Positions 47,837 to 55,867 of a stretch of DNA of 64,000 bases are shown here, in pieces. This DNA is from JBBDWK01 sp040902885 (GTDB lineage: Bacteria; Acidobacteriota; Terriglobia; Bryobacterales; Bryobacteraceae). A program made the position numbers and the translations under genes. Under the pieces are notes generated by a model. That model made no database searches. It saw nothing but the letters and a program-made list of their open reading frames with translations, and was not told the origin of the DNA. Location: contig JBBDWK010000002.1 of the NCBI GenBank assembly GCA_040902885.1, forward strand, positions 124,001-188,000, read 5' to 3'. Each line of letters opens with the position of its first letter. The stretch's first letter is position 1.

Positions 47837-49219
47837 TTAACGCACGTTCTCTGGCAGCGATGCCTGTACCTTCTCGCCGTACTCGCGCGCCTTGGCGAGG
47901 ATCCGCTCCGCGTTCAGCGTGAGCGCGCGCCCGTCCCGCACCAAGGTCTTGCCGTTCACCATCACGTCCCGCACGTCGGACCCCTTCAGCGCGTACACCA
48001 TCTGCGAATGCGCCTCGTAGAGCGGAGCCGCGTGCGGCCGGTCCAGCCGCACCACGATCAGATCGGCCGCCTTGCCGTTCTCAATGGATCCGATGGTCTT
48101 CTCCATGCCGAGCGCGCGCGCCCCACGTATGGTGGCCATCTCCATCGCCTGCGTGGCCGGGAGCGCCCGCGGATCGAGCGCTGCCAGTTTTTGCAGCTTG
48201 GCGGCCAGATCCATCTCTTCGAACAGATTGAAATCGTTGTTGCTTCCCGCCGGCCCGTCCGTACCCAGGCCAACCGGCAGATCGAGAGCGAGCATCTTCA
48301 CCACCGGCGCCGCGCCGCTTCCCAGCTTCATGTTGCTTGACGGGCAGTGCGCGATCCCCGTGCCGCGTCGTTTCAATATTTCCAGGTCCGCATCATCCAC
48401 CCACACGGCGTGCGCCGCAAGCGTGCGCCCGGTCAGCAGCCCCAGCGATTCCAGCACTTGCGTTGGGGTGGTCTTGCGCTTGGCCCGCATGTCGTCGTTC
48501 TCCTGTTTGGTTTCCGAAAGATGGATTAGCAGCGGCGCGTCGTACTGATCGGCCAGTGCCCTCGCGGCCTGCAACGTTTTATCGGAGTTCGTGTAGACCG
48601 CATGCGGAGCCACTGCGGGCGTCACCAGCGCATCGCCGAGAAAGCGTTTCAAGAAGCTCTCGGTTCGGGCCAGTGATTCTTGCGGAGTTTTGGCATCGGC
48701 CACGGGAAAGCCGATCACGGTCTGCCCCAGCACGCCGCGCATTCCCGCCTCCCGCGTTACCTCCGCCACCACCTCTTCGAAATAGTACATGTCGGTGAAA
48801 GTAGTGGTGCCGGAGAGCAGCATCTCCAAACATGCCAGCCGCGTGCCCCAGCGCACGAAGTCCGGCGAAACATAGCGCGCCTCGGCTGGGAAAATGTACT
48901 TCTCGAGCCATTCCCGAAGGGGGCGGTCGTCGGCAATCCCGCGCAGCAGCGACATGGCCGCGTGCGTGTGCGTATTGATCAGGCCGGGAGCTATTAGCCC
49001 GTCGGGCCTGTCGAGCCGTTCGCCGGCCTGGAACCGCTTTGCGATCTCAGACGCTGGGCCAATGCCCACGATCCGTCCGCCGCGCACGGCGACAGCGCCA
49101 AAGTCGATCACCCGTTTCTCCGGGTTCATCGTGACGACGTAACGCGCCGACCAAATGGTGTCCGCCGGTTCGGCGGACAAGCCGAGGGCCATTAAGACGA
49201 GGCTACAAAAAAGACGCAT
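47837..49219 (-). CDS. Exported amidohydrolase, adenosine/guanine deaminase-like (MtaD/SsnA group)
   Basis: Metal-dependent deaminase of 460 aa. The ATG at 49219 begins a signal peptide (MRLFCSLVLMALGLSAEP), unusual for this mainly cytoplasmic group. Metal ligands appear as GLINTHTHAAMSLLRG, VAPHAVYTNSD, LLIHLSETKQEN, AAHAVWVDD and GTDGPAGSNND. The family includes S-adenosylhomocysteine, methylthioadenosine and guanine deaminases. Its start overlaps the end of cdd by 17 bases. At the end of a nucleoside-salvage operon, it may deaminate purine nucleosides in the periplasm before uptake. Confidence 0.88.
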   Translation of the reverse strand: MRLFCSLVLMALGLSAEPADTIWSARYVVTMNPEKRVIDFGAVAVRGGRIVGIGPASEIAKRFQAGERLDRPDGLIAPGLINTHTHAAMSLLRGIADDRPLREWLEKYIFPAEARYVSPDFVRWGTRLACLEMLLSGTTTFTDMYYFEEVVAEVTREAGMRGVLGQTVIGFPVADAKTPQESLARTESFLKRFLGDALVTPAVAPHAVYTNSDKTLQAARALADQYDAPLLIHLSETKQENDDMRAKRKTTPTQVLESLGLLTGRTLAAHAVWVDDADLEILKRRGTGIAHCPSSNMKLGSGAAPVVKMLALDLPVGLGTDGPAGSNNDFNLFEEMDLAAKLQKLAALDPRALPATQAMEMATIRGARALGMEKTIGSIENGKAADLIVVRLDRPHAAPLYEAHSQMVYALKGSDVRDVMVNGKTLVRDGRALTLNAERILAKAREYGEKVQASLPENVR

Positions 49220-49589
49220 CGAAAGGCTCGGGAAAAAGCTCCTTGAGACGCCAGCTTTGAGTTCTACCATCCAAATTTGCGAGCACGATCTCCACATCGC
49301 CGCAGAACTCCCACAGAATCTGCCGGCAAGCGCCGCAAGGAGGAGTGAGCGTTTTCGTATCGGCGGCTACAGCCATGCGCCGGAATTTGCGCACGCCCTC
49401 GGAAACGGCCTTGAAAACGGCCACGCGCTCGGCGCAGACGGTGAGACCGTACGTGACATTTTCGACGTTGCACCCGGTGTGGATGCGTCCCGACGCATCT
49501 TCCAACGCCGCGCCCACGCGAAATTTAGAGAACGGCGCGTGGGCATGGTCGCGGGCCCGCACCGCCGCTTCGATGAGGGCGTCCATCAT
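49203..49589 (-). CDS. cdd: Cytidine deaminase
   Basis: Zinc enzyme of 128 aa converting cytidine and deoxycytidine to uridine and deoxyuridine. Zinc and proton-shuttle residues are in TVCAERVAVF (Cys-Ala-Glu) and PCGACRQILWEF (PCxxC); GCNVENVTYG binds the nucleoside. Typical length for the homotetrameric form. ATG 49589 overlaps the stop of the purine nucleoside phosphorylase gene (ATGA). Confidence 0.96.
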   Translation of the reverse strand: MMDALIEAAVRARDHAHAPFSKFRVGAALEDASGRIHTGCNVENVTYGLTVCAERVAVFKAVSEGVRKFRRMAVAADTKTLTPPCGACRQILWEFCGDVEIVLANLDGRTQSWRLKELFPEPFDASFL

Positions 49590-50395
49590 GCTTCCAGCGC
49601 CGGCAGCAGCGTCCTCAAAAGGCGCATCAGTGTACCGCGCACCTTGGCGCCCGTCTCCAGCACTTCCTGGTGGTCGATCTTTTGCGGCAGCATGCCCGCG
49701 GCCATGTTCGTCACGCAGGAAATCCCCAGGCAGCGGATGCCCATATGATTCGCGGCTATGGCCTCGGGCACGGTGGACATGCCCACCAGGTCCGCGCCGA
49801 TCGCGCGCAGGTAGCGGATCTCCGCCGGTGTCTCATAACTCGGACCGAGCATGGCGGCATACACGCCTTCGCTCAGCCCGATGCCCAACTCGTCCGCTAT
49901 GCGCTTGGCCAGTTCCCGATACGCGCGCGAGTAAACTTCGGACATATCGGGAAAGCGCGGTCCCAGCGAATCGTCGTTCGGCCCCGCCAGCGGATTCGAC
50001 CCCTGCAAATTGATATGGTCCGAAATGAGCACCAGCCCGCCTTGCCGGTATGCCGGATTGATCCCGCCGGCCGCATTGGTAAGTACAATCGAGCGTACCC
50101 CAAGCACGCCCAGCACGCGAACGCCGAAGACAACCTGTGAGGGCGTGTATCCCTCGTACAGATGCACCCGCCCCGCCATCACCGCCACGGGCAGCGAATC
50201 CAGCGCACCCAGTATCAGCTTTCCGGCATGCCCAACGGCGGTCGAGCAGGGCCATCCGGGGATCTCCGCATACGCGATCTCTGTTGCATCTCTCAACTCG
50301 GAGGCGAACGCGCCTAGACCGCTGCCCAGCACCACGGCGACCCGCGGCGCCGGCCCGGGCCGCTTCCGAAGAAACTCCACCGCCTGGTCAATCAC
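49586..50395 (-). CDS. Purine nucleoside phosphorylase (trimeric PNP family)
   Basis: Enzyme of 269 aa that splits purine nucleosides with phosphate into base and (deoxy)ribose-1-phosphate. Motifs: VAVVLGSGLGAFA for phosphate binding, GHAGKLILG, VMAGRVHLYEGYT, VLTNAAGGIN, and GMSTVPEAIAANHMG with the catalytic region. CLGISCVTNMAAG follows. The start is GTG at 50395, 12 bases after the nucleoside transporter stop. It belongs with cdd, the pyrimidine phosphorylase and the transporter. Confidence 0.94.
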   Translation of the reverse strand: MIDQAVEFLRKRPGPAPRVAVVLGSGLGAFASELRDATEIAYAEIPGWPCSTAVGHAGKLILGALDSLPVAVMAGRVHLYEGYTPSQVVFGVRVLGVLGVRSIVLTNAAGGINPAYRQGGLVLISDHINLQGSNPLAGPNDDSLGPRFPDMSEVYSRAYRELAKRIADELGIGLSEGVYAAMLGPSYETPAEIRYLRAIGADLVGMSTVPEAIAANHMGIRCLGISCVTNMAAGMLPQKIDHQEVLETGAKVRGTLMRLLRTLLPALEA

Positions 50396-50407
50396 CCCAA
50401 CCCCCGG

Positions 50408-51631
50408 CTACAGCAGCAATCCCGCAATGCAAGCTGTCATGAAATTAGCCATCGATCCCGCGGCCACGGCCTTCAATCCCATCCGCGCCAAGTCCGGCTT
50501 CCGCGAGGGTGCCAGCGCTCCGATCCCGCCGATTTGAATGGCGATCGAGCTGAAATTGGCAAACCCGCAGAGCGCATAAGTGGCAATCACGAACGACCGC
50601 GGGTCCAACTGCTCCCGCATCGGTCCCAACTGTAGGAAGGCCACGAATTCGTTCAGGACCAGCCGCGTTCCCAGCAGGTTCCCGACCGCTTCCGCGTCCT
50701 TCCAACTCACGCCCATCAGAAAAGCCACGGGCGCAAACAGGATCCCGAAAATGCCTTGCAGCGAATCCGGCGCCCAGGCCATCGCCGGCCATCCATGCAC
50801 CCACCCCAGGATTCCGTTCACCATCGCGATCAGCGCGAGAAACGCAATCAGCATCCCTGCAATGTTCAGCGCCAGGTGCAATCCCTCAAATGCCCCCTGC
50901 GCCGCGGCGTCGATGGTGTTGACGGCGGTCTTCTCCACCGTGATGTCCACCTTGCCGGCGGTGACCGGCTTCTCCATCTCGGGAACGAACATCTTCGACA
51001 GCATGATGGCCGCCGGCGCGGTCATAATCACCGCCGTCAGCAGATGCTGTATCTCCACGCCCGCGATCTTCACGTAAGCCGCCATCACCGCGCCCGAAAC
51101 ATGCGCCATGCCGCTGGTCATCACCGTGAACAGTTCGGATTTTGTAAGCCCCGGCAGAAACGGCCGTATCGTCAAAGGCGCTTCCGTCTGTCCCATGAAG
51201 ATGCTGGCCGCGACGTTCAACGACTCGGCTCCGCTAACGCCCATCACTTTCTGCATGCCGATCGCCATGGCCTTGACGATAACCTGCATCACGCCCAGGT
51301 GGTAGAGGATGGCAAAAAACGAGGCGATAAAGATGACTATGGGCAGGACTTGAAACGCGAACACTACGCCGAACGGTCCCGACTTCACGCCCAGCGGGCC
51401 GAAGACGAACTCGCTGCCCGCTTCGGCAAACTCGAGCATCGCATTGACGCCCGTGCCAAGAGCCCGAAACAATTCTCCGAAAGGCGTTTTCAGAACTAGA
51501 ACGGCGAACCCGAACTGCAGGCCCATCCCCCACAGCAGGATGCGCAGTTTGATTTCGCGCCGGTGCGTGGAGACCGCGTAAGCTGTCAGAAGTATCAGCG
51601 CCAGTCCCAGCAAGCCGGTGAAGCGCGACAT
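50408..51631 (-). CDS. NupC/CNT-family concentrative nucleoside transporter
   Basis: Inner-membrane ion-coupled nucleoside importer, 407 aa, with eight or more hydrophobic segments. The family's signature is visible in VAASIFMGQTEAPLTIRPF, MTSGMAHVSGAVMAAYV and GTRLVLNEFVAFLQL, ending with the conserved YALCGFANFSSIAIQIGG. It starts 4 bases after the pyrimidine phosphorylase stop. It brings in the substrates for the surrounding phosphorylases and cytidine deaminase. Confidence 0.95.
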   Translation of the reverse strand: MSRFTGLLGLALILLTAYAVSTHRREIKLRILLWGMGLQFGFAVLVLKTPFGELFRALGTGVNAMLEFAEAGSEFVFGPLGVKSGPFGVVFAFQVLPIVIFIASFFAILYHLGVMQVIVKAMAIGMQKVMGVSGAESLNVAASIFMGQTEAPLTIRPFLPGLTKSELFTVMTSGMAHVSGAVMAAYVKIAGVEIQHLLTAVIMTAPAAIMLSKMFVPEMEKPVTAGKVDITVEKTAVNTIDAAAQGAFEGLHLALNIAGMLIAFLALIAMVNGILGWVHGWPAMAWAPDSLQGIFGILFAPVAFLMGVSWKDAEAVGNLLGTRLVLNEFVAFLQLGPMREQLDPRSFVIATYALCGFANFSSIAIQIGGIGALAPSRKPDLARMGLKAVAAGSMANFMTACIAGLLL

Positions 51632-51635
51632 CGCG

Positions 51636-52940
51636 TCAGCCGACTACTTCCAGGATCAGCTCCCGCTCCTCCGGTCTCTGGTTTGAGATCCGGAAGGCGT
51701 CTTCCAGCCTCTCCGCGGCTTCTTCCAGACGGTCCTCGCGCGTGTAATAGATGCGAGCCAATACGGTGCCGGCATCCACTTTTTCGCCCGCCTTCACTTC
51801 CAGAATCACGCCCACGGCCGGATCGATGGCGTCTTCCTTGCGGTCGCGCCCGGCGCCGATCATCGAAGATGCCACGCCGATGTCATAGGCATCGATGGAG
51901 CTCACGTATCCGCCGCGAGGCGTCGCGATCTCGCGCATGCCCGTGGCATTCGGCAGTAGCTCGAATTTGTCCAGAGCCTGCGGATTGCCGCCCTGCGCAG
52001 CAATCACGTCCTTGAACTTCCGGTACGCCGAGCCATCCACCAGCTTGTGCCGCGTCAGATCGCGCGCTTCCTCGAGAGTCGGCGTGATCTGGCCCAGGTG
52101 GACCATGCGCGCCGCCAGCTCCAGCGACAGCCGCGTCAGATCCTCCGGCCCGCTGCCCTGGAGCGTCTGCGAGGCTTCCATCACCTCCAGCGCGTTCCCG
52201 ATCGCATAGCCCAGCGGCTGATTCATGTCCGTGATCAGCGCCTGCACCCGTTTGTCCATGCGGCGGCCGATGCCCACCATCATCTGGGCCAGCCGGCGTG
52301 CGTCCACCTGCTTCTTCATGAACGCTCCGCTGCCCACCTTCACGTCCAGAATGAGTGCGTCCAGGCTTACCGCCAGCTTCTTCGACATGATCGACGATGC
52401 GATCAGCGAAATCGATTCCACCGTCGCCGTCACGTCGCGCAGCGCATACAGCTTCCCGTCCGCGGGCGCAATCTGATCGCTCTGCCCGACGAAACAAAGA
52501 TTGTGCTCGCTCAACTGCCGGCGCATCTCATCCGTGGAGAGACCGGTCCGGAAACCGGGGATCGATTCCAGCTTGTCCAGGGTGCCGCCGGTGTGCCCCA
52601 AAGCCCGGCCGGAAATCATGGGCACCATCGCTCCGCAGGCCGCCGCCAGGGGAGCGCTGATAAGGCTGGTCTTGTCCCCCACCCCGCCCGTCGAGTGTTT
52701 GTCCACCTTAATGCCGGGAATGTCCGACAGATCCAGCAGCTCTCCCGAACGCATCATGCAGTCGGTAAGGGCGCTCACCTCGCGGTCCACCATGTTCGAA
52801 TAGAAAATTGCCATCAGGAGGGCGGATATCTGATAATCCGGGATCTCCCCCTGTGTGTAACCTCGAACGAGGTAATCGATTTCTTCCGCCGCCAGCTCCC
52901 CGCCGTCGCGTTTCTTCTGAATGAGGTCTACAGTGCGCAT
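51636..52940 (-). CDS. Pyrimidine-nucleoside / thymidine phosphorylase
   Basis: Enzyme of 434 aa cleaving uridine, thymidine or deoxyuridine to base and sugar-1-phosphate. The signature SGRALGHTGGTLDKLESIPGF-type motif is visible, with DKHSTGGVGDKTSLI for phosphate binding and SIMSKKLAVSLDALILDVKVGSGAF. The ATG at 52940 begins MRTVDLIQKKRDGGELAAEE, the normal N-terminus; an in-frame upstream ATG would add unrelated residues. Whether it prefers uridine (pdp) or thymidine (deoA) cannot be told. Confidence 0.94.
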   Translation of the reverse strand: MRTVDLIQKKRDGGELAAEEIDYLVRGYTQGEIPDYQISALLMAIFYSNMVDREVSALTDCMMRSGELLDLSDIPGIKVDKHSTGGVGDKTSLISAPLAAACGAMVPMISGRALGHTGGTLDKLESIPGFRTGLSTDEMRRQLSEHNLCFVGQSDQIAPADGKLYALRDVTATVESISLIASSIMSKKLAVSLDALILDVKVGSGAFMKKQVDARRLAQMMVGIGRRMDKRVQALITDMNQPLGYAIGNALEVMEASQTLQGSGPEDLTRLSLELAARMVHLGQITPTLEEARDLTRHKLVDGSAYRKFKDVIAAQGGNPQALDKFELLPNATGMREIATPRGGYVSSIDAYDIGVASSMIGAGRDRKEDAIDPAVGVILEVKAGEKVDAGTVLARIYYTREDRLEEAAERLEDAFRISNQRPEERELILEVVG

Positions 52941-52997
52941 GGAATGAGACACTAAGCCTATCATCCCGAAACAGCGAAAGTAAAGCAATCGTTGGAG

Positions 52998-53840
52998 TTA
53001 TTTACGAATACCGGACCCGGATGGCGACACCGCCCCCAGTTCCGGAAGCGGATAACGGACCCTTCCCTCGAATATCTCCGCGAAGAGCGCGAGCATCTCG
53101 TCATGGATGGCGCCGTTGTCGGTGAGCAGATCCGGGGAGCGCAGGTTGTGCGGCTCGCCGCGCATCGTGGAAAGCTTTCCGCCCGCTTCCACCACCAGCA
53201 GCCTGCCCGCCGCCATGTCCCACGGGCTCAGTCCGAACTCCCAGAAGGCGTCCAGCCGCCCGCACGCCACATAGGCCAGATCGATCGCCGCCGACCCTGC
53301 GCGCCGCACCCCGTGGGACAACAGGGCAAGCTGATAGTAGAAATGGATGTTGACGTTGAGGCGCCGCTTGTAACTCGGAAATCCGGTCGCCACCAGGCTG
53401 TCCGCCAGCCGCCGGGCCTTCGAAACCTGGATACGCCGGTTGTTGAGGTACGCTCCCGCGCCGTGTTCGCCGGCGAACATCTCCTGCCGGGTAGGATCGA
53501 AAACCACGCCGCACAGCGGCTCTCCATCGCGCTCCAGCGCCAAGGTCACATTGTAAACCGGGAAGCCGTGGGCGAAGTTGGTCGTCCCGTCGAGCGGGTC
53601 CACGTACCAGATGTATCCGGACGGGCTGGTATGTCCCCCGCCTTCCTCCGCCAAGATCCCGTGAGACGGGAAATGCGTTCGCAGCCGCTCTACCACCAGC
53701 CGCTCGGAGGCGCGGTCGGCCTCCGTCACCAGGTCGAAATCGCCCTTCAGCTCGAAGGCGACCCTGCGGTCGTAGTAGGTCTGCAACAGCGCGCCGGCTT
53801 CGCGCGCAATCTCAATGGCGGTCTCGAGGTATGAGGGCAT
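52998..53840 (-). CDS. Inositol monophosphatase-family phosphatase (SuhB-like)
   Basis: Magnesium-dependent phosphatase of 280 aa. Metal and catalytic motifs: DLVTEADRASE, GILAEEGG, WYVDPLDGTTNFAHGFP and, near the C-terminus, EFGLSPWDMAAGRLLVVEAGG. Members act on inositol-1-phosphate, fructose-1,6-bisphosphate or PAP; SuhB also affects rRNA transcription. It sits between the Hfq-like gene and the nucleoside genes, all on one strand with small gaps, so it may share their transcript. Confidence 0.93.
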   Translation of the reverse strand: MPSYLETAIEIAREAGALLQTYYDRRVAFELKGDFDLVTEADRASERLVVERLRTHFPSHGILAEEGGGHTSPSGYIWYVDPLDGTTNFAHGFPVYNVTLALERDGEPLCGVVFDPTRQEMFAGEHGAGAYLNNRRIQVSKARRLADSLVATGFPSYKRRLNVNIHFYYQLALLSHGVRRAGSAAIDLAYVACGRLDAFWEFGLSPWDMAAGRLLVVEAGGKLSTMRGEPHNLRSPDLLTDNGAIHDEMLALFAEIFEGRVRYPLPELGAVSPSGSGIRK

Positions 53841-53867
53841 CTTCGCCGGGCTAGCTCCGCGACCACG

Positions 53868-54113
53868 CTAGCCCTCGTCGTCTTCGATCAGGTACTTGAT
53901 GTCGTGCTTGAAGATAAAAAGGTTGGGAGCGTCCGCCCGCGTAATCCGGATGAACGAGGCATCGTAATACTCGATAATGCCGCGCACCTCTTCGTTGTTG
54001 CTCAGCCGCACCCGGACCGTGGTTCCGTCCTGAATCAAACGTTTGAGATACTTTACTTCTTCGAAGGTCTGTTCCGGCGCGCGTGTGCCGCTCTTGCCGC
54101 CTTGTTTGGCCAC
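53868..54113 (-). CDS. hfq: Hfq-like Sm-fold RNA chaperone
   Basis: Protein of 81 aa with the Hfq layout: an N-terminal helix (EQTFEEVKYLKRLIQDGTTV), Sm1 (VRVRLSNNEEVRGIIEYYDA, residues 33-52) and Sm2 with the family's KH pair in LFIFKHDIKYLI (65-76). Hfq normally has QxxFLN..VxVYLVNG..L.G.I.SFD and YKHA. Sequence is divergent, as in acidobacterial forms. A longer open frame runs back to 54293 through the VWFA gene, but the GTG at 54113 has AGGAG five bases upstream and gives a normal Hfq length. It lies 13 bases after the VWFA stop. Confidence 0.78.
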   Translation of the reverse strand: MAKQGGKSGTRAPEQTFEEVKYLKRLIQDGTTVRVRLSNNEEVRGIIEYYDASFIRITRADAPNLFIFKHDIKYLIEDDEG

Positions 54114-54126
54114 TACCGCTCCTGTA

Positions 54127-55077
54127 TCATTTGGGGACAATGGATACCTTACCTCGCGCAGGTTCCGGCTGCGCTGCAGCCTCTCCATAATAGCCATTGC
54201 GCGCGGATACCCGCAAACCGGGCCGCTTGATTCCGACCTCCAGTTTATGAAAGCGATTGCCGCTGAGGGGCACGTTTTTCGGGTAATATCCAAGCAGATA
54301 CTGTGTCCGCAAATCCCTCAATATTTCCAAGAACGCGCTTTCCATGCCGCTCGCTCCCGACGGCGCGAAAACCCGTCCTCCAGTGCCCGAAGTCAGCAGG
54401 GCCAGCGCGTGTTCTCCGCCGGTGTTGCGCCCGGGATTGTTGGTGATGGGCAGCACCAACACTGCGTAAATCACTGCGTCGCCAATCTGCGCGGCCTCGA
54501 GAGCGGCGTGAAAATCCTTGCCGCTGCTGGTATCGCCGCCGTCGGTAACCAGCACCATCACGCGCCGCCCGTCGCGATTCTCCAGGTCTTGCGACCCAAG
54601 GTAGATTGCGTCGTACATCGCCGTGCCCGCCTCGTTCTTCACCAGGCGCAGCGACTCCTCGATCGGCTGGGCGTTTCGCGTAAAATAATTCCGCCGCGTC
54701 ACCTCGTAGTTGAAAGTGTAGAGGGCTGCCGCGTCCTTGGGATTTCCCTCCGAGAACAGCGCCTTCAGAAAGCGCGAGACCGATTGCACCTGGTACTTTG
54801 CCTCAATCCCCGTGGAGGCGCTGCTATCCACCATAAGCGCCACCGAGAGCGGCAGTTCCGTGCTGCGCTCGAACGTCGTGACAGTCTGGGGCGCCCCGTT
54901 GTCGCGCACCTCGAAATCGTCCTTATCGAGCGATCCTACCGGCCGGCCCTGCCCGTCCTTCACGGTCGCCAGGATGCGCACCAGGCTGACGTCAACGCGG
55001 AAGACGGCCTCCTGCGCCGGCAGGCAAATCGGCAGAAGCGCGGCCGCCAGTTTAACGGCGGGCGGCCAGGGGCGCAT
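54127..55077 (-). CDS. Acidobacterial VWFA-related domain protein
   Basis: Exported protein of 316 aa with a short signal peptide (VKLAAALLPICLPAQ). It matches the VWFA family described for Acidobacteria: FRVDVSLVRILATVKDGQGR at the start, then the metal-ion-dependent adhesion site DSSAS in VALMVDSSASTGI, VLVTDGGDTSSG and the ending TQYLLGYYPKN...FHKLEVGIKRPGLRVSARNGYY. The function is unknown, presumably protein-protein contact outside the cytoplasm. It overlaps the end of moaD-moaE by 26 bases. Confidence 0.92.
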   Translation of the reverse strand: MRPWPPAVKLAAALLPICLPAQEAVFRVDVSLVRILATVKDGQGRPVGSLDKDDFEVRDNGAPQTVTTFERSTELPLSVALMVDSSASTGIEAKYQVQSVSRFLKALFSEGNPKDAAALYTFNYEVTRRNYFTRNAQPIEESLRLVKNEAGTAMYDAIYLGSQDLENRDGRRVMVLVTDGGDTSSGKDFHAALEAAQIGDAVIYAVLVLPITNNPGRNTGGEHALALLTSGTGGRVFAPSGASGMESAFLEILRDLRTQYLLGYYPKNVPLSGNRFHKLEVGIKRPGLRVSARNGYYGEAAAQPEPARGKVSIVPK

Positions 55078-55792
55078 TGTCGTCCCACTCCCCTTCCACC
55101 CAGATCTCTCCGTCTTCGAAGTATTCCTTCTTCCAGATGGGCACCAGGCGCTTCAACCGGTTGATGCCCTCGAGCGCGGCCTCGAAGGCCGGCTTGCGAT
55201 GCGGCGCCGTCACCACCACGGCCACGCTGGCCTCGCCAATCAGCAGGCGCCCCAGGCGGTGGACCAGGGCGACCCGCCCCACGGGATATGAAGCGGCAAT
55301 CTGCTCGCCGATCTCCGCCATCTTCTTAACCGCCATCGCCTCGTAGCACTCATAATCGAGATACAACGTGCGCCGTCCCTTCGTGTTGTTGCGAACCACG
55401 CCCTCGAAGTCCACCACCGCGCCATCCTCGCCGCGCAGCAATAACGCTACCAAGGCGCGCGTGTCGATCGGCCGGCGCGTCAGCGCGAAAAAATGCCCCT
55501 CGGGCCGTGCGATCTGGTGCGTAAATGGCGAGTGCGGCGAGGGCATGGACCCGCCGCTCACTGGAGGCAGGAAGGCCACTTCGTCACCGTCGGAGACCTG
55601 AGTTTCGGGATGGGCGAACTCCTGGTTGCGCGCGAGCACGATGCTGCCCGCCATCTCGCGGATGCGCGGAAAGTGCTCTGCGTAATGGTCGAAAATGCCG
55701 CTCAGGCGTCCGTCTCCGTCCAGCTCCAGGGTGTCCTCCACCCGGCCCACGATGTCTTTCAACATCCCGAAGAACAACACCCTCACGCGCAT
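55052..55792 (-). CDS. MoaD-MoaE fusion, molybdopterin synthase
   Basis: Single chain of 246 aa carrying both subunits of molybdopterin synthase, which adds sulfur to precursor Z in molybdenum-cofactor synthesis. Residues 1-81 are MoaD-like and end with the GlyGly (PPVSGG, 80-81) that must be thiocarboxylated; residues 95-246 are MoaE (GAVVDFEGVVRNNTKGR, LDYECYEAMAVKKM, VHRLGRLLIGEASVAV, PIWKKEYFEDG). The GG is internal, so the chain would need cleavage there, as reported for mycobacterial MoaX. ATG 55792 starts MRVRVLFFGMLKD; upstream in-frame ATG gives no MoaD sequence. No other moa gene is near. Confidence 0.93.
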   Translation of the reverse strand: MRVRVLFFGMLKDIVGRVEDTLELDGDGRLSGIFDHYAEHFPRIREMAGSIVLARNQEFAHPETQVSDGDEVAFLPPVSGGSMPSPHSPFTHQIARPEGHFFALTRRPIDTRALVALLLRGEDGAVVDFEGVVRNNTKGRRTLYLDYECYEAMAVKKMAEIGEQIAASYPVGRVALVHRLGRLLIGEASVAVVVTAPHRKPAFEAALEGINRLKRLVPIWKKEYFEDGEIWVEGEWDDNAPLAARR

Positions 55793-55854
55793 CTTCTTGT
55801 AGTCTATCAGGGAGACGCGGGACCCAACCTCGCGGTTCCGCAAACCGGCTTTGT

Positions 55855-55860
55855 TATTCT
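55855..55860 (+). promoter_or_regulatory. -10 box seven bases before the hydrolase start
   Basis: TATTCT ends seven bases before the ATG at 55868, with no Shine-Dalgarno sequence between. The same TATTCT-ATG arrangement is found at 7825-7837. Confidence 0.45.
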
Positions 55861-55867
55861 ATGTGGC

